The notes: generated by a model from the letters alone, not told the origin. 5,118 nt of DNA from Candidatus Bathyarchaeota archaeon (GCA_003662715.1 QMYO01000161.1:1-5118), one strand, 5' to 3'. Positions 1-4,822 are shown, counted from the stretch's first letter. Made by a program: numbers and translations.

Positions 1-206
1 ACAATGATTAAATCCAAATGCTCCGTTTTCGTCACCTTTCTCAGATTTCATTGATTTTGAGTGTTTTATTACCGCAAATCAGATTAATAAATCGATTGTT
101 GATGCGATGAAAAAAATGTGGTGTGAATGTTAAATAGCAACTCGAATAAAAAATGCTGTTTTTTATTGCAGATGAAATAGGTCTTTTCTAAGCTCTGGTT
201 TCAACA
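1..206. other. Left-edge region without a supportable gene
   Basis: I find no convincing gene here. On the plus strand an open stretch at 8-133 has no plausible start codon and an in-frame TGA at 5-7. It could be a decayed gene tail or chance. On the minus strand an ATG at 51 opens a frame of 17 codons to the window edge, but no Shine-Dalgarno site precedes it. The only structured element is the A/T hairpin at 145-167, listed separately. Confidence 0.5.
145..167 (-). terminator. A/T-rich perfect hairpin, likely terminator of the small zinc-protein operon
   Basis: Bases 145-153 (AATAAAAAA) are the exact reverse complement of 159-167 (TTTTTTATT), with a 5-base loop TGCTG. Read on the minus strand, it lies about 40 bases past the stop codon of the 37-residue zinc ribbon and ends in a T6 run. 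T-rich tracts on the coding strand are the usual archaeal termination signal. The element is symmetric, so it could also stop plus-strand transcription entering from the left. The repeat is seen directly; the terminator role is inferred. Confidence 0.4.
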
Positions 207-320
207 TTACTTTCGATAAATCACAATTCCGCAGTCTTTGCAGTAGTAGAAATTGCCTTCCGTATTTTTCTGTTTACCCTTTTCGATTTTGCCGTTACAT
301 CCTGAGTTAGGACACTTCAT
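207..320 (-). CDS. 37-residue stand-alone zinc ribbon protein
   Basis: This very short minus-strand gene starts at ATG (318-320) and stops at TAA (207-209). It encodes 37 residues that are almost entirely one zinc ribbon. The first knuckle is CPNSGC (Cys3 and Cys8) and the second is CKDC (Cys27 and Cys30), followed by GIVIYRK, a typical second-knuckle beta strand ending. The four cysteines should bind one zinc ion. A GGAG sits about 12 bases before the ATG, a rather long spacing. The gene begins 24 bases after the stop of the 79-residue cysteine-containing gene upstream, so the two are probably co-transcribed. Such mini zinc ribbons in archaea often bind nucleic acid or act as accessory subunits of transcription or translation complexes, but nothing here identifies the partner. 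Coding status rests on the intact, well-spaced cysteine knuckles and the operon position. Confidence 0.7.
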   Translation of the reverse strand: MKCPNSGCNGKIEKGKQKNTEGNFYYCKDCGIVIYRK

Positions 321-344
321 TGATTTTCCACTCTCCGTCTCACT

Positions 345-584
345 TCATGTTCTTTTAAACAGCTTATATTCCGGCGGTTCTATATCAAAGTAAGGGCAGT
401 GTTGACACATAGAGGTGTCTATTTGCTCTTTCCACACGCCGCAGTAGACTCCCTTTGGTAAGGAAATGGCTTGTTTACACTCATCACAGCTATTTATTGA
501 AACGTTGCGCGATTCTTTGAAAAGACGCTCGCGGGATTTTTCAAGATTTTGAAGCCTTTGCAGCTCCTTAATTCGAGGAAACAC
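345..584 (-). CDS. 79-residue cysteine-rich hypothetical protein (possible zinc-binding)
   Basis: I do not recognise the family. The frame starts at GTG (582-584) with a good AGGTGA Shine-Dalgarno site six bases upstream, and ends with TGA at 345-347. Residues 1-26 are highly charged and predicted helical, possibly a short coiled coil. The rest carries five cysteines: Cys33-x2-Cys36 (CDEC), Cys48, and Cys60-x2-Cys63 (CQHC). Two CxxC pairs 24 residues apart suggest a treble-clef or ribbon-like zinc site; Cys48 is extra. It is the first gene of a minus-strand pair with the 37-residue zinc ribbon 24 bases downstream. Its predicted promoter lies at 601-626 and is shared with the archease transcript. 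The strong ribosome binding site and cysteine spacing support a real gene; the function is unknown. Confidence 0.65.
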   Translation of the reverse strand: MFPRIKELQRLQNLEKSRERLFKESRNVSINSCDECKQAISLPKGVYCGVWKEQIDTSMCQHCPYFDIEPPEYKLFKRT

Positions 585-600
585 GTTGTGTCACCTGTGC

Positions 601-626
601 TTTAATTTAGTGTACACTATTAAAAG
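601..626. promoter_or_regulatory. Divergent promoter with a 12-bp perfect palindrome
   Basis: Bases 608-619 read TAGTGTACACTA, a perfect palindrome. Flanking it, TTTAAT (601-606) and ATTAAA (619-624) are also inverse copies, giving a larger near-symmetric dyad with a small bulge. Each flank resembles an archaeal TATA box for one direction: TTTAATTT for the plus strand (archease) and TTTTAATA for the minus strand (zinc-protein operon). With TATA-to-start distances near 25 bases, minus-strand transcription would begin around 598, just before the AGGTGA ribosome binding site of the 79-residue gene. The palindrome then lies between TATA and start on both sides, a classical repressor position. Operator function is inferred. 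Confidence 0.45.
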
Positions 627-686
627 AATTATGAAGGAACAATATGAATTCACAACATAACTCCTAAAATTCAAGTGGAGATCAAA

Positions 687-746
687 ATGAATAATAAATA
701 TTTTAGGTGCCATAACTATGAACTGGGAGAAGAAATGTGTCAATGA
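687..746 (+). CDS. Candidate 19-codon leader ORF overlapping the archease start
   Basis: An ATG at 687 has a well-placed GGAG (677-680, six bases upstream) and opens a 19-residue frame, MNNKYFRCHNYELGEEMCQ, ending at TGA 744-746. That stop overlaps the in-frame archease ATG at 743-745 as ATGA, the usual arrangement for translational coupling. The Shine-Dalgarno-like GGGAG used by archease lies inside this ORF. It may be a regulatory leader peptide or a coupling ORF. Short frames of this length also occur by chance, so only the combination of ribosome binding site and ATGA overlap supports it. Confidence 0.3.
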   Translation: MNNKYFRCHNYELGEEMCQ

Positions 747-1174
747 AAAAGCGATTTGAGGTTTTAGAGCACACAGCGGACATGTACATAGCGGCTTATG
801 GGCAAACTCTAAAAGAAGCCTTTGAAAACGCAGCGTCAGCCACCTTTAATGTAATAACTGAAATTGAGAAAATTAAGCCAGAAATTGAAGAATCCGTAGA
901 GATTGAAGCACACGACGAGCAGGCTCTTCTCTACAGCTGGATAGAGGAACTATTAATCAGGTTTGAAACAACCGGGAACTTATACTGTTGTTTCAACATT
1001 TCCAGCATAGAGAAAACATCTACTGGCTTCAAGCTGAAAGCGAAAATTTGGGGAGAACCTTTTGACTCTGAAAGGCATTTGCAAAAGGTTGGAGTAAAGG
1101 CAATAACATACCATCGAATGGAAATAGTGAAAAAGCCGAAAGCAGTAACCGTCAAGTTCATTCTTGATGTTTAA
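737..1174 (+). CDS. Archease, RtcB tRNA-ligase activating protein
   Basis: Archease is the cofactor of the RNA ligase RtcB. In the known family it speeds guanylylation of RtcB's active-site histidine and lets the ligase turn over many times in tRNA exon joining. Family signatures are complete: HTAD near the N terminus (His12-Asp15, numbered from the GTG), the central YSWIEELL segment (66-73), GEPFD (106-110), the HLQKVGVKAITYH strand (114-126), and the C-terminal LDV, where the near-terminal Asp normally helps bind calcium. Length (145 residues) is normal. GTG at 737 is seven bases after GGAG (726-729). ATG at 743 is the alternative, giving 143 residues, and overlaps the stop of the upstream leader ORF. 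rtcB lies downstream on the same strand, but a minus-strand regulator gene separates them, so they are not one simple operon. The cytosolic role is well supported by family identity. Confidence 0.95.
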   Translation: MSMKKRFEVLEHTADMYIAAYGQTLKEAFENAASATFNVITEIEKIKPEIEESVEIEAHDEQALLYSWIEELLIRFETTGNLYCCFNISSIEKTSTGFKLKAKIWGEPFDSERHLQKVGVKAITYHRMEIVKKPKAVTVKFILDV

Positions 1175-1178
1175 ACAG

Positions 1179-1204
1179 TTTTTATGAAAAAAGGCGCTTC
1201 TTTC
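1179..1204. terminator. Convergent terminator between archease and the HTH regulator
   Basis: The 47-base gap between two converging genes holds TTTTT at 1179-1183 on the plus strand, five bases after the archease stop. A hairpin follows at 1186-1204: GAAAAAAG, loop GCG, CTTCTTTC, with seven of eight pairs matched. On the minus strand the same element presents a T6 run (1187-1192) about 30 bases after the regulator's stop. This fits a bidirectional terminator. The repeat and T-runs are seen directly; the function is inferred. Confidence 0.5.
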
Positions 1205-1221
1205 TAAAACAGACTTTAACG

Positions 1222-1692
1222 CTACCGAACCATAAGTGTGATTTCTTCCACTAACGTTTCTGGAACAATATTCCTTTTCCCAATTCTCTTGAACGCAACA
1301 AAACCCAGTTTTTTCAGTATCTGCAAGTCTTGATAAACATTTTTCACGTTCCTACGAGTTTTTTGAGCCAAGTCGTTTATTGATCCCACTTTTAGAATAG
1401 CCAAATCGTAGAGGAGTTGCAGCCGCTTTGGAGTTAGGAGCGCCATTTCGCTTGGGCTTAAATCCTTTAGCTCCTCCACCGTATAGTCGAGTTCGCCGCC
1501 TTCTACATAGCCGCGGTAGGCGTGAACCAGATCAGCCCACTCAAAGTACACGTCAGTGTTTTGTCTGTTCAGTCTTTTTTCTAAGAACAGTTCTTCAAAC
1601 TCGTCAAAGGTCATGTTGTGTTTTATTTCAAATTCTTTGATTTTTTTAACAACTTCTTCAACGGTTAACTGACGAACCACTCTGATTAACAT
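1222..1692 (-). CDS. Winged-helix transcriptional regulator divergent from rtcB
   Basis: The C-terminal half is a winged helix: LTPKRLQLLYDLA (residues 86-98), SINDLAQKT (104-112), the recognition helix NVKNVYQDLQILKKLG (115-130), and a basic wing FVAFKRIGKR followed by IVPE. This pattern resembles MarR/ArsR-like archaeal regulators of the HVO_A0114 type. The N-terminal part (1-80) is acidic and helical, with an FE.K..MTFDEFEE segment and an EWADLV segment, resembling the N-terminal part of some antitoxin-like HTH proteins. That resemblance is tentative. I prefer ATG 1690-1692, which has GAGGG close upstream, giving 156 residues. The longer frame from TTG 1725 lacks a ribosome binding site and may start upstream of the transcript. 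The gene is head-to-head with rtcB across a short region with an 18-bp dyad, so autoregulation and control of rtcB are plausible. No effector-binding domain is visible. Confidence 0.82.
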   Translation of the reverse strand: MLIRVVRQLTVEEVVKKIKEFEIKHNMTFDEFEELFLEKRLNRQNTDVYFEWADLVHAYRGYVEGGELDYTVEELKDLSPSEMALLTPKRLQLLYDLAILKVGSINDLAQKTRRNVKNVYQDLQILKKLGFVAFKRIGKRNIVPETLVEEITLMVR

Positions 1693-1733
1693 CTTCCCTC
1701 TACAATTATTTTTACATGAGAACAAATAACTTC

Positions 1734-1764
1734 TTTGGTCTTAATACCAAAATTCCTTATATAT
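1734..1764 (+). promoter_or_regulatory. rtcB promoter with an 18-bp dyad (candidate operator)
   Basis: TTATATAT at 1757-1764 is a good TATA box for rtcB, placing the transcript start near 1785-1790 and giving a very short leader before ATG 1795. Immediately upstream, 1734-1751 reads TTTGGTCTTAATACCAAA, an inverted repeat with 6-bp arms and a TTAA core. It covers the position where the BRE should lie. On the minus strand its middle (TATTAAG) could be the TATA box of the HTH gene. A protein bound here could control both genes. The dyad is seen directly; the operator role is inferred. Confidence 0.5.
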
Positions 1765-1794
1765 CCACCCTGAGACTTTCTTTAAGGTGATCTA

Positions 1795-3279
1795 ATGAGC
1801 GAGAAAAGAAAAAACCGAAGACACTCAATACATGTTCCACTTGAAAGAATTGACAAATACACTTGGCGGATACCCAAAAAATATAAGCCAGGCATGCGAG
1901 TGCCCGGAATAGTCTTCGCAGACGAAGAGTTGCTTGAAAAAATTAAAACAGACCGAACTCTAGAACAATGCGCTAACGTCGCTCACCTTCCAGGCATTTA
2001 TAAACACTCCATCACTCTACCAGATGGGCATGAGGGATACGGTTTCCCCATAGGCGGTGTCGCAGCCACAGACTATGAACAAGGAGTGATCAGTCCAGGA
2101 GGAGTGGGATACGACATTAATTGCGGCGTCCGCCTCCTAACCACTAATCTATCTGAACAAGACATTCGCCCTAAACTCGCCGACCTCGCAAACACCATCT
2201 TTAATAACGTTCCCTGCGGACTCGGCAGCCGCCGTAAAGACTTCCGCTTAACCATTCACGAACTTAACCAACTCGTCACAGAAGGCGTTCAATGGGTTGT
2301 GGATCACGGAATGGGCTGGCCTGAAGATGTTTTACACTGTGAAGAAAATGGATGCATGGAAGTTGCCAATCCTGACAAAGTTTCCACTAACGCTAAAAAC
2401 CGAGGCGTATCACAAATCGGCACCCTAGGATCAGGAAATCATTTTCTTGAAATTCAAAAAGTTGACAAAATTTACAAACCCCAAGTCGCCAAGGCATTTG
2501 GCATCAATCATGAAGATCAAGTCACAGTTATGATTCATTGTGGCTCACGTGGATATGGACACCAGATCTGCTCAGACTATTTACGCGTAATGGAGCGGGC
2601 TGTTCACAAGTACAATATAGTTCTGCCTGACCGCGAGCTTGCCTGTGCACCCGGCACTAGTAGCGAAGCAAAAGACTACTATCAGGCTATGGCTTGCGCT
2701 GTCAACTACGCCTTTTCCAATCGTCAAGCAATTACACACTGGGTGCGCCAGAGCTTTGAGAAAGTGTTCAAAATGCCAGCGGAAAAATTAGACCTGCGTC
2801 TAGTATATGATGTTGCTCACAACATCGCAAAAATTGAGGAGCATAAGGTAAATGGACATCAAAGAAAAGTTTGGGTTCACAGAAAAGGTGCAACTCGCGC
2901 GTTCGGTCCAGGACGAACTGAGATACCCTCTGACTATAGGAGTGTTGGACAGCCCGTGATGATACCTGGAAGCATGGGCACTAGCTCTTGGGTTTTGGTT
3001 GGCACGGCAAGAGCCATGGAAATTTCATTTGGTTCCACGGCTCATGGAGCTGGTCGGATGATGAGTCGAGCAGCTGCAAAAAGAAGTTTCTGGGGAGGAG
3101 ACATAAAGAAGGCTTTAGAACAGCGTGGAATTGTTGTTAGGGCTGCAAGCCAAGTTGTCTTAGCTGAGGAAGCAGATCCAGCCTACAAAAGTGTGGATCG
3201 AGTGGCGGAAGTGAGTGATAAAATCGGGATAGCGACAAAAGTTGTTAGGCTGGTACCCATTTCCGTAGTGAAAGGTTAA
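1795..3279 (+). CDS. rtcB: RtcB, tRNA-splicing ligase (GTP-dependent RNA ligase)
   Basis: RtcB joins RNA ends bearing a 2',3'-cyclic phosphate or 3'-phosphate to a 5'-hydroxyl using GTP and Mn2+. In archaea it seals tRNA exons after intron excision. All catalytic residues known from Pyrococcus horikoshii RtcB have counterparts here with a constant offset of 12-14: Asp107 and Cys110 in GVGYDINCGVR, His216 in GSGNHF, His248 in HCGSRGYGH, His342 in DVAHN, and His417 in STAHGAGR, the histidine that becomes guanylylated. The KGATRAFGPG segment (364-373) is also present. At 494 residues it is full length and carries no intein, unlike some archaeal relatives. ATG 1795 is preceded by AGGTGA (1785-1790). 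Its activator archease lies upstream, separated by a divergent HTH regulator gene whose promoter region it shares. Confidence 0.98.
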   Translation: MSEKRKNRRHSIHVPLERIDKYTWRIPKKYKPGMRVPGIVFADEELLEKIKTDRTLEQCANVAHLPGIYKHSITLPDGHEGYGFPIGGVAATDYEQGVISPGGVGYDINCGVRLLTTNLSEQDIRPKLADLANTIFNNVPCGLGSRRKDFRLTIHELNQLVTEGVQWVVDHGMGWPEDVLHCEENGCMEVANPDKVSTNAKNRGVSQIGTLGSGNHFLEIQKVDKIYKPQVAKAFGINHEDQVTVMIHCGSRGYGHQICSDYLRVMERAVHKYNIVLPDRELACAPGTSSEAKDYYQAMACAVNYAFSNRQAITHWVRQSFEKVFKMPAEKLDLRLVYDVAHNIAKIEEHKVNGHQRKVWVHRKGATRAFGPGRTEIPSDYRSVGQPVMIPGSMGTSSWVLVGTARAMEISFGSTAHGAGRMMSRAAAKRSFWGGDIKKALEQRGIVVRAASQVVLAEEADPAYKSVDRVAEVSDKIGIATKVVRLVPISVVKG

Positions 3280-3320
3280 GTCGGGACTCAGTAACTCTGA
3301 AATAGGGTACACCTTCATAT

Positions 3321-3328
3321 TTTACATA
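3321..3328 (+). promoter_or_regulatory. Possible TATA box ahead of the small helical ORFs
   Basis: TTTACATA resembles an archaeal TATA box. It would place the transcript start near 3346-3353, at or just after the TTG (3344) that opens the first small ORF. If used, it argues against that TTG as the translation start. The evidence is weak because the box is imperfect. Confidence 0.25.
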
Positions 3329-3343
3329 AAAACGCATAGGGGG

Positions 3344-3541
3344 TTGAAGGAGGATAGAACTATAGAAGAAACTTCGTTTGATGTGAAAAAAGCAATCATC
3401 TGTTTTCAATATGCGGAAAGAATCAAATCGGAATTAATAATTGCAACCAACCTCTTGGAAACAATAGACAAGCTTAAGAATAATGAACTAGTAGGCGCTG
3501 AAAAATTACTATCATCATTTCTGTATGGCTTTACAAGATGA
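3344..3541 (+). CDS. Hypothetical small helical protein, probable N-terminal half of a frameshifted gene
   Basis: The family is not recognised. The frame encodes up to 65 residues, almost all predicted helix (VKKAIICFQYAERIKSEL, then ATNLLETIDKLKN, then GAEKLLSSFL), with no cysteine motif or membrane segment. The start is poor. TTG 3344 touches the preceding G-run, and the best Shine-Dalgarno (GGAGG, 3349-3353) lies after it, eight bases before an in-frame ATA (3362) and not before a normal start. GTG 3383 is too far away. The helical pattern stops abruptly at TGA 3539-3541, and a similar helical protein continues one base out of frame in the next ORF. A single gene of about 129 codons broken by a +1 change is the simplest reading. 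A genuine overlapping gene pair is the alternative. Confidence 0.45.
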   Translation: MKEDRTIEETSFDVKKAIICFQYAERIKSELIIATNLLETIDKLKNNELVGAEKLLSSFLYGFTR

Positions 3542-3734
3542 GATTAGAATAGCGCACAACGTTCTTCAAATGCAAAACTTTAAGGAAGCAAGTGGCAAAG
3601 TGGCGAAAGCCACGGAAAGCATGTTTTCGCATGATTATTCAGAGGCGACTAAACATATTTCAGAGGCAATATCTCGCATAACAACTGGCGGTCAACAAGC
3701 AACACAATTGTTGAAGGAGCGGGGGCTCCTCTGA
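3525..3734 (+). CDS. Hypothetical small helical protein, probable C-terminal half of a frameshifted gene
   Basis: The family is not recognised. ATG 3525 opens 69 residues of amphipathic helix: DEIRIAHNVLQMQNFKEAS, VAKATESMFSHDYSEATKHISEAISRITT, ending QLLKERGLL. The (D/N)Y/F..A spacing resembles helical-hairpin repeats. The ATG has no Shine-Dalgarno site: the preceding 24 bases are A/T-rich without a purine GG run. It lies inside the 3' end of the previous ORF, overlapping by 17 bases. Joining the two frames around 3522-3541 gives a continuous helix, for example reading through AGA-TGA with one base skipped to give LYGFTREIRIAHNV. That favours one broken gene. The distal part is well preserved, so the break may be recent, a sequencing error, or a programmed shift. 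Confidence 0.5.
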   Translation: MALQDEIRIAHNVLQMQNFKEASGKVAKATESMFSHDYSEATKHISEAISRITTGGQQATQLLKERGLL

Positions 3735-3760
3735 ATAGAGGGGGCTTTGTTCCTAACAAA
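3715..3760 (+). terminator. Two small hairpins after the helical ORFs
   Basis: AGGAGC-GGGG-GCTCCT (3715-3730) is a perfect 6-bp stem ending just before the stop codon. TTTGTT-CCT-AACAAA (3746-3760) is a second perfect 6-bp stem 12 bases past the stop. Neither is followed by a strong T-run, so termination is only possible, and they may be chance structures. Confidence 0.2.
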
Positions 3761-3816
3761 TTAATAAGCACATAAAAAAGAAAAAGACTGAATTATTTGA
3801 TTGGAGGCTTTTGGAA

Positions 3817-4221
3817 GTGATTTTACGGTTAACAAGCGAGCAGATGCGTTTGTTGAGAGATGAAAGCAGAAGGACTCATCCAATCGAGGCTTGTGCTCTC
3901 CTTTTCGGAAGGCTGATTGATGGAGAAGCTGTTGTAACGAAGGTTGTGGTAACGCCTAATGTTTTGAGATCGCCTGTCAGGTTTGAGGCTGATCCTCAGA
4001 CCGTTTTTAACATTTTTGAAAAAGCGGAGCAAGAGGGGTTCGAGTTTATCGGCATTTTTCACTCGCATCCTGCGCCTGCCCGTCCTTCGGTTTTTGATCT
4101 TCAATACATGAGGCTTTGGGGTGAAGCTGTTTGGTTGATTCTTTCGTCTGTTGATGGGGATGTAGCGGCGTTTCGGATGGTTGAGGGTGAGCTACAGAAA
4201 GTGGCTTTGAAGGTTGGGTGA
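3817..4221 (+). CDS. JAMM/MPN-domain metalloprotease (isopeptidase-like)
   Basis: The protein is a minimal single-domain JAMM (Mov34/MPN/PAD-1) zinc metalloprotease. Archaeal members such as HvJAMM1 remove ubiquitin-like SAMP modifiers; others may process sulfur-carrier proteins. The catalytic set is visible, numbered from GTG 3817: Glu24 in IEACALLFG, then His82-x-His84 in GIFHSHP, Ser91 and zinc-ligand Asp94 (RPSVFD), followed by the WLILSS strand. The stretch between the second His and Ser is six residues, one shorter than the textbook H-x-H-x7-S-x2-D. Length (134 residues) is normal for stand-alone archaeal forms. I chose GTG 3817, nine bases after GGAGG (3803-3807). TTG 3811, only three bases after it, would add two residues. 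No ubiquitin-like or E1-like gene is adjacent, so the substrate cannot be inferred from context. Confidence 0.9.
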   Translation: MILRLTSEQMRLLRDESRRTHPIEACALLFGRLIDGEAVVTKVVVTPNVLRSPVRFEADPQTVFNIFEKAEQEGFEFIGIFHSHPAPARPSVFDLQYMRLWGEAVWLILSSVDGDVAAFRMVEGELQKVALKVG

Positions 4222-4408
4222 ATGTGAGCGCGGTAAATCGTTAATTGTCGAATGCATACGCTGTATGTCTTTATATGACTTTGATATGTAAAACCTTAAA
4301 TATCAGCCAAAATATATAAAATTTAGAAATATGTCTGAAAAAATACCTATTGTACATGAGTAGAACAGGAAAACACTTCAACAAACCCATGAGAGGGAGG
4401 GAGAGCAC
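4222..4408 (+). promoter_or_regulatory. Promoter and leader of the pilin-like gene
   Basis: TATATAAA at 4313-4320, in an A/T-rich stretch, is the clearest TATA box in the window. It predicts a transcript start near 4341 and a leader of about 68 bases. GGAGG at 4396-4400 lies eight bases before ATG 4409, a strong ribosome binding site. An 18-codon frame from ATG 4356 ends at TGA 4410-4412, overlapping the pilin start as ATGA. It has no ribosome binding site of its own, so I do not list it as a gene. Nothing else is recognisable between 4222 and 4312. Confidence 0.6.
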
Positions 4409-4816
4409 ATGAAAAAACTGCTCAAAACAAAAAAAGCCGTCTCCAAAATAATCGGCGTTCTAGCAATAATCATCGTCTTCATCGTCACGGGCAGCATCTA
4501 CTACAGCTATACGGTTGCCTACGTCGGAAACATGAAAACCACCTTTCAAACCCAGATGGAGAAATTATTGCTCGAATTCGTCGACATTAACAGCACCCAT
4601 ATAATAGCCTCTGTGAGAAACAACGGCATTATGGATGTAAAGATCATAGATGCCTATGTTGAAGGAGTATCCAACATCCTACTTAAAGGGGTTCTGATTG
4701 CGGGAAAATCCATAGGGACAACATACTTGATAGGAATGTACTCAAAAGGCGTATCCTACGCTGTTAAACTGATGTTCAGTCTAGGCACTTCTATAACATT
4801 CAGCGTGATGTACTAG
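4409..4816 (+). CDS. Archaeal type IV pilin-like secreted protein with class III signal peptide
   Basis: The N terminus has the class III layout: a basic stretch (MKKLLKTKKA, residues 1-10) directly followed by VSKIIGV and a 23-residue hydrophobic helix (about 14-36, IIGVLAIIIVFIVTGSIYYSYTV). By analogy with archaeal prepilins it should be cut by a FlaK/PibD-type peptidase near KKA|VS, after which the helix would pack in a pilus core or anchor the protein in the membrane. Residues 60-135 look like a small beta domain typical of these proteins: a SVRNNG turn (68-73), a YVEG strand (83-86), and a YSKGVSYAVKL strand. No cysteines are present. Position 13 is Lys where many relatives have Pro (SPIIG). 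No secretion ATPase or other pilin gene is next to it, so its assembly system must be elsewhere. It may be a single-copy surface protein and not a true pilus subunit. Confidence 0.8.
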   Translation: MKKLLKTKKAVSKIIGVLAIIIVFIVTGSIYYSYTVAYVGNMKTTFQTQMEKLLLEFVDINSTHIIASVRNNGIMDVKIIDAYVEGVSNILLKGVLIAGKSIGTTYLIGMYSKGVSYAVKLMFSLGTSITFSVMY

Positions 4817-4817
4817 C

Positions 4818-4822
4818 AAAAA
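4818..4822 (-). terminator. T5 tract downstream of the glycosylase gene
   Basis: On the minus strand a TTTTT lies about 62 bases past the stop of the DNA glycosylase, with another TTTT about 18 bases before it (4837-4840). T-tracts can end archaeal transcription. The site sits just after the stop of the converging pilin gene. The evidence is weak. Confidence 0.25.

Noticed and set aside
1..51. Minus-strand ATG at 51 opening a 17-codon frame to the window edge
   Set aside because: It has no Shine-Dalgarno site and is too short to judge; the continuation is outside the window.
8..133. Open plus-strand frame of 41 codons ending with a cysteine pair (MWCEC)
   Set aside because: It has no ATG/GTG/TTG start with a ribosome binding site near its beginning and an in-frame TGA at 5-7. 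It could be a gene remnant, but nothing supports coding.
931..1161. Minus-strand 76-residue frame inside archease
   Set aside because: It is antisense shadow of a clearly conserved gene, with no ribosome binding site and no recognisable protein features.
1428..1640. Plus-strand 70-residue frame inside the HTH regulator
   Set aside because: It is antisense to the conserved winged-helix protein and its composition (Arg/Pro/Ser-rich) is typical of a shadow frame.
2073..2255. Minus-strand 60-residue frame inside rtcB
   Set aside because: It overlaps the catalytic core of RtcB on the opposite strand and has no independent support.
3829..4104. Minus-strand 91-residue frame inside the JAMM gene
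   Set aside because: It is antisense to the JAMM motif region and is lysine/arginine-rich low-quality sequence.
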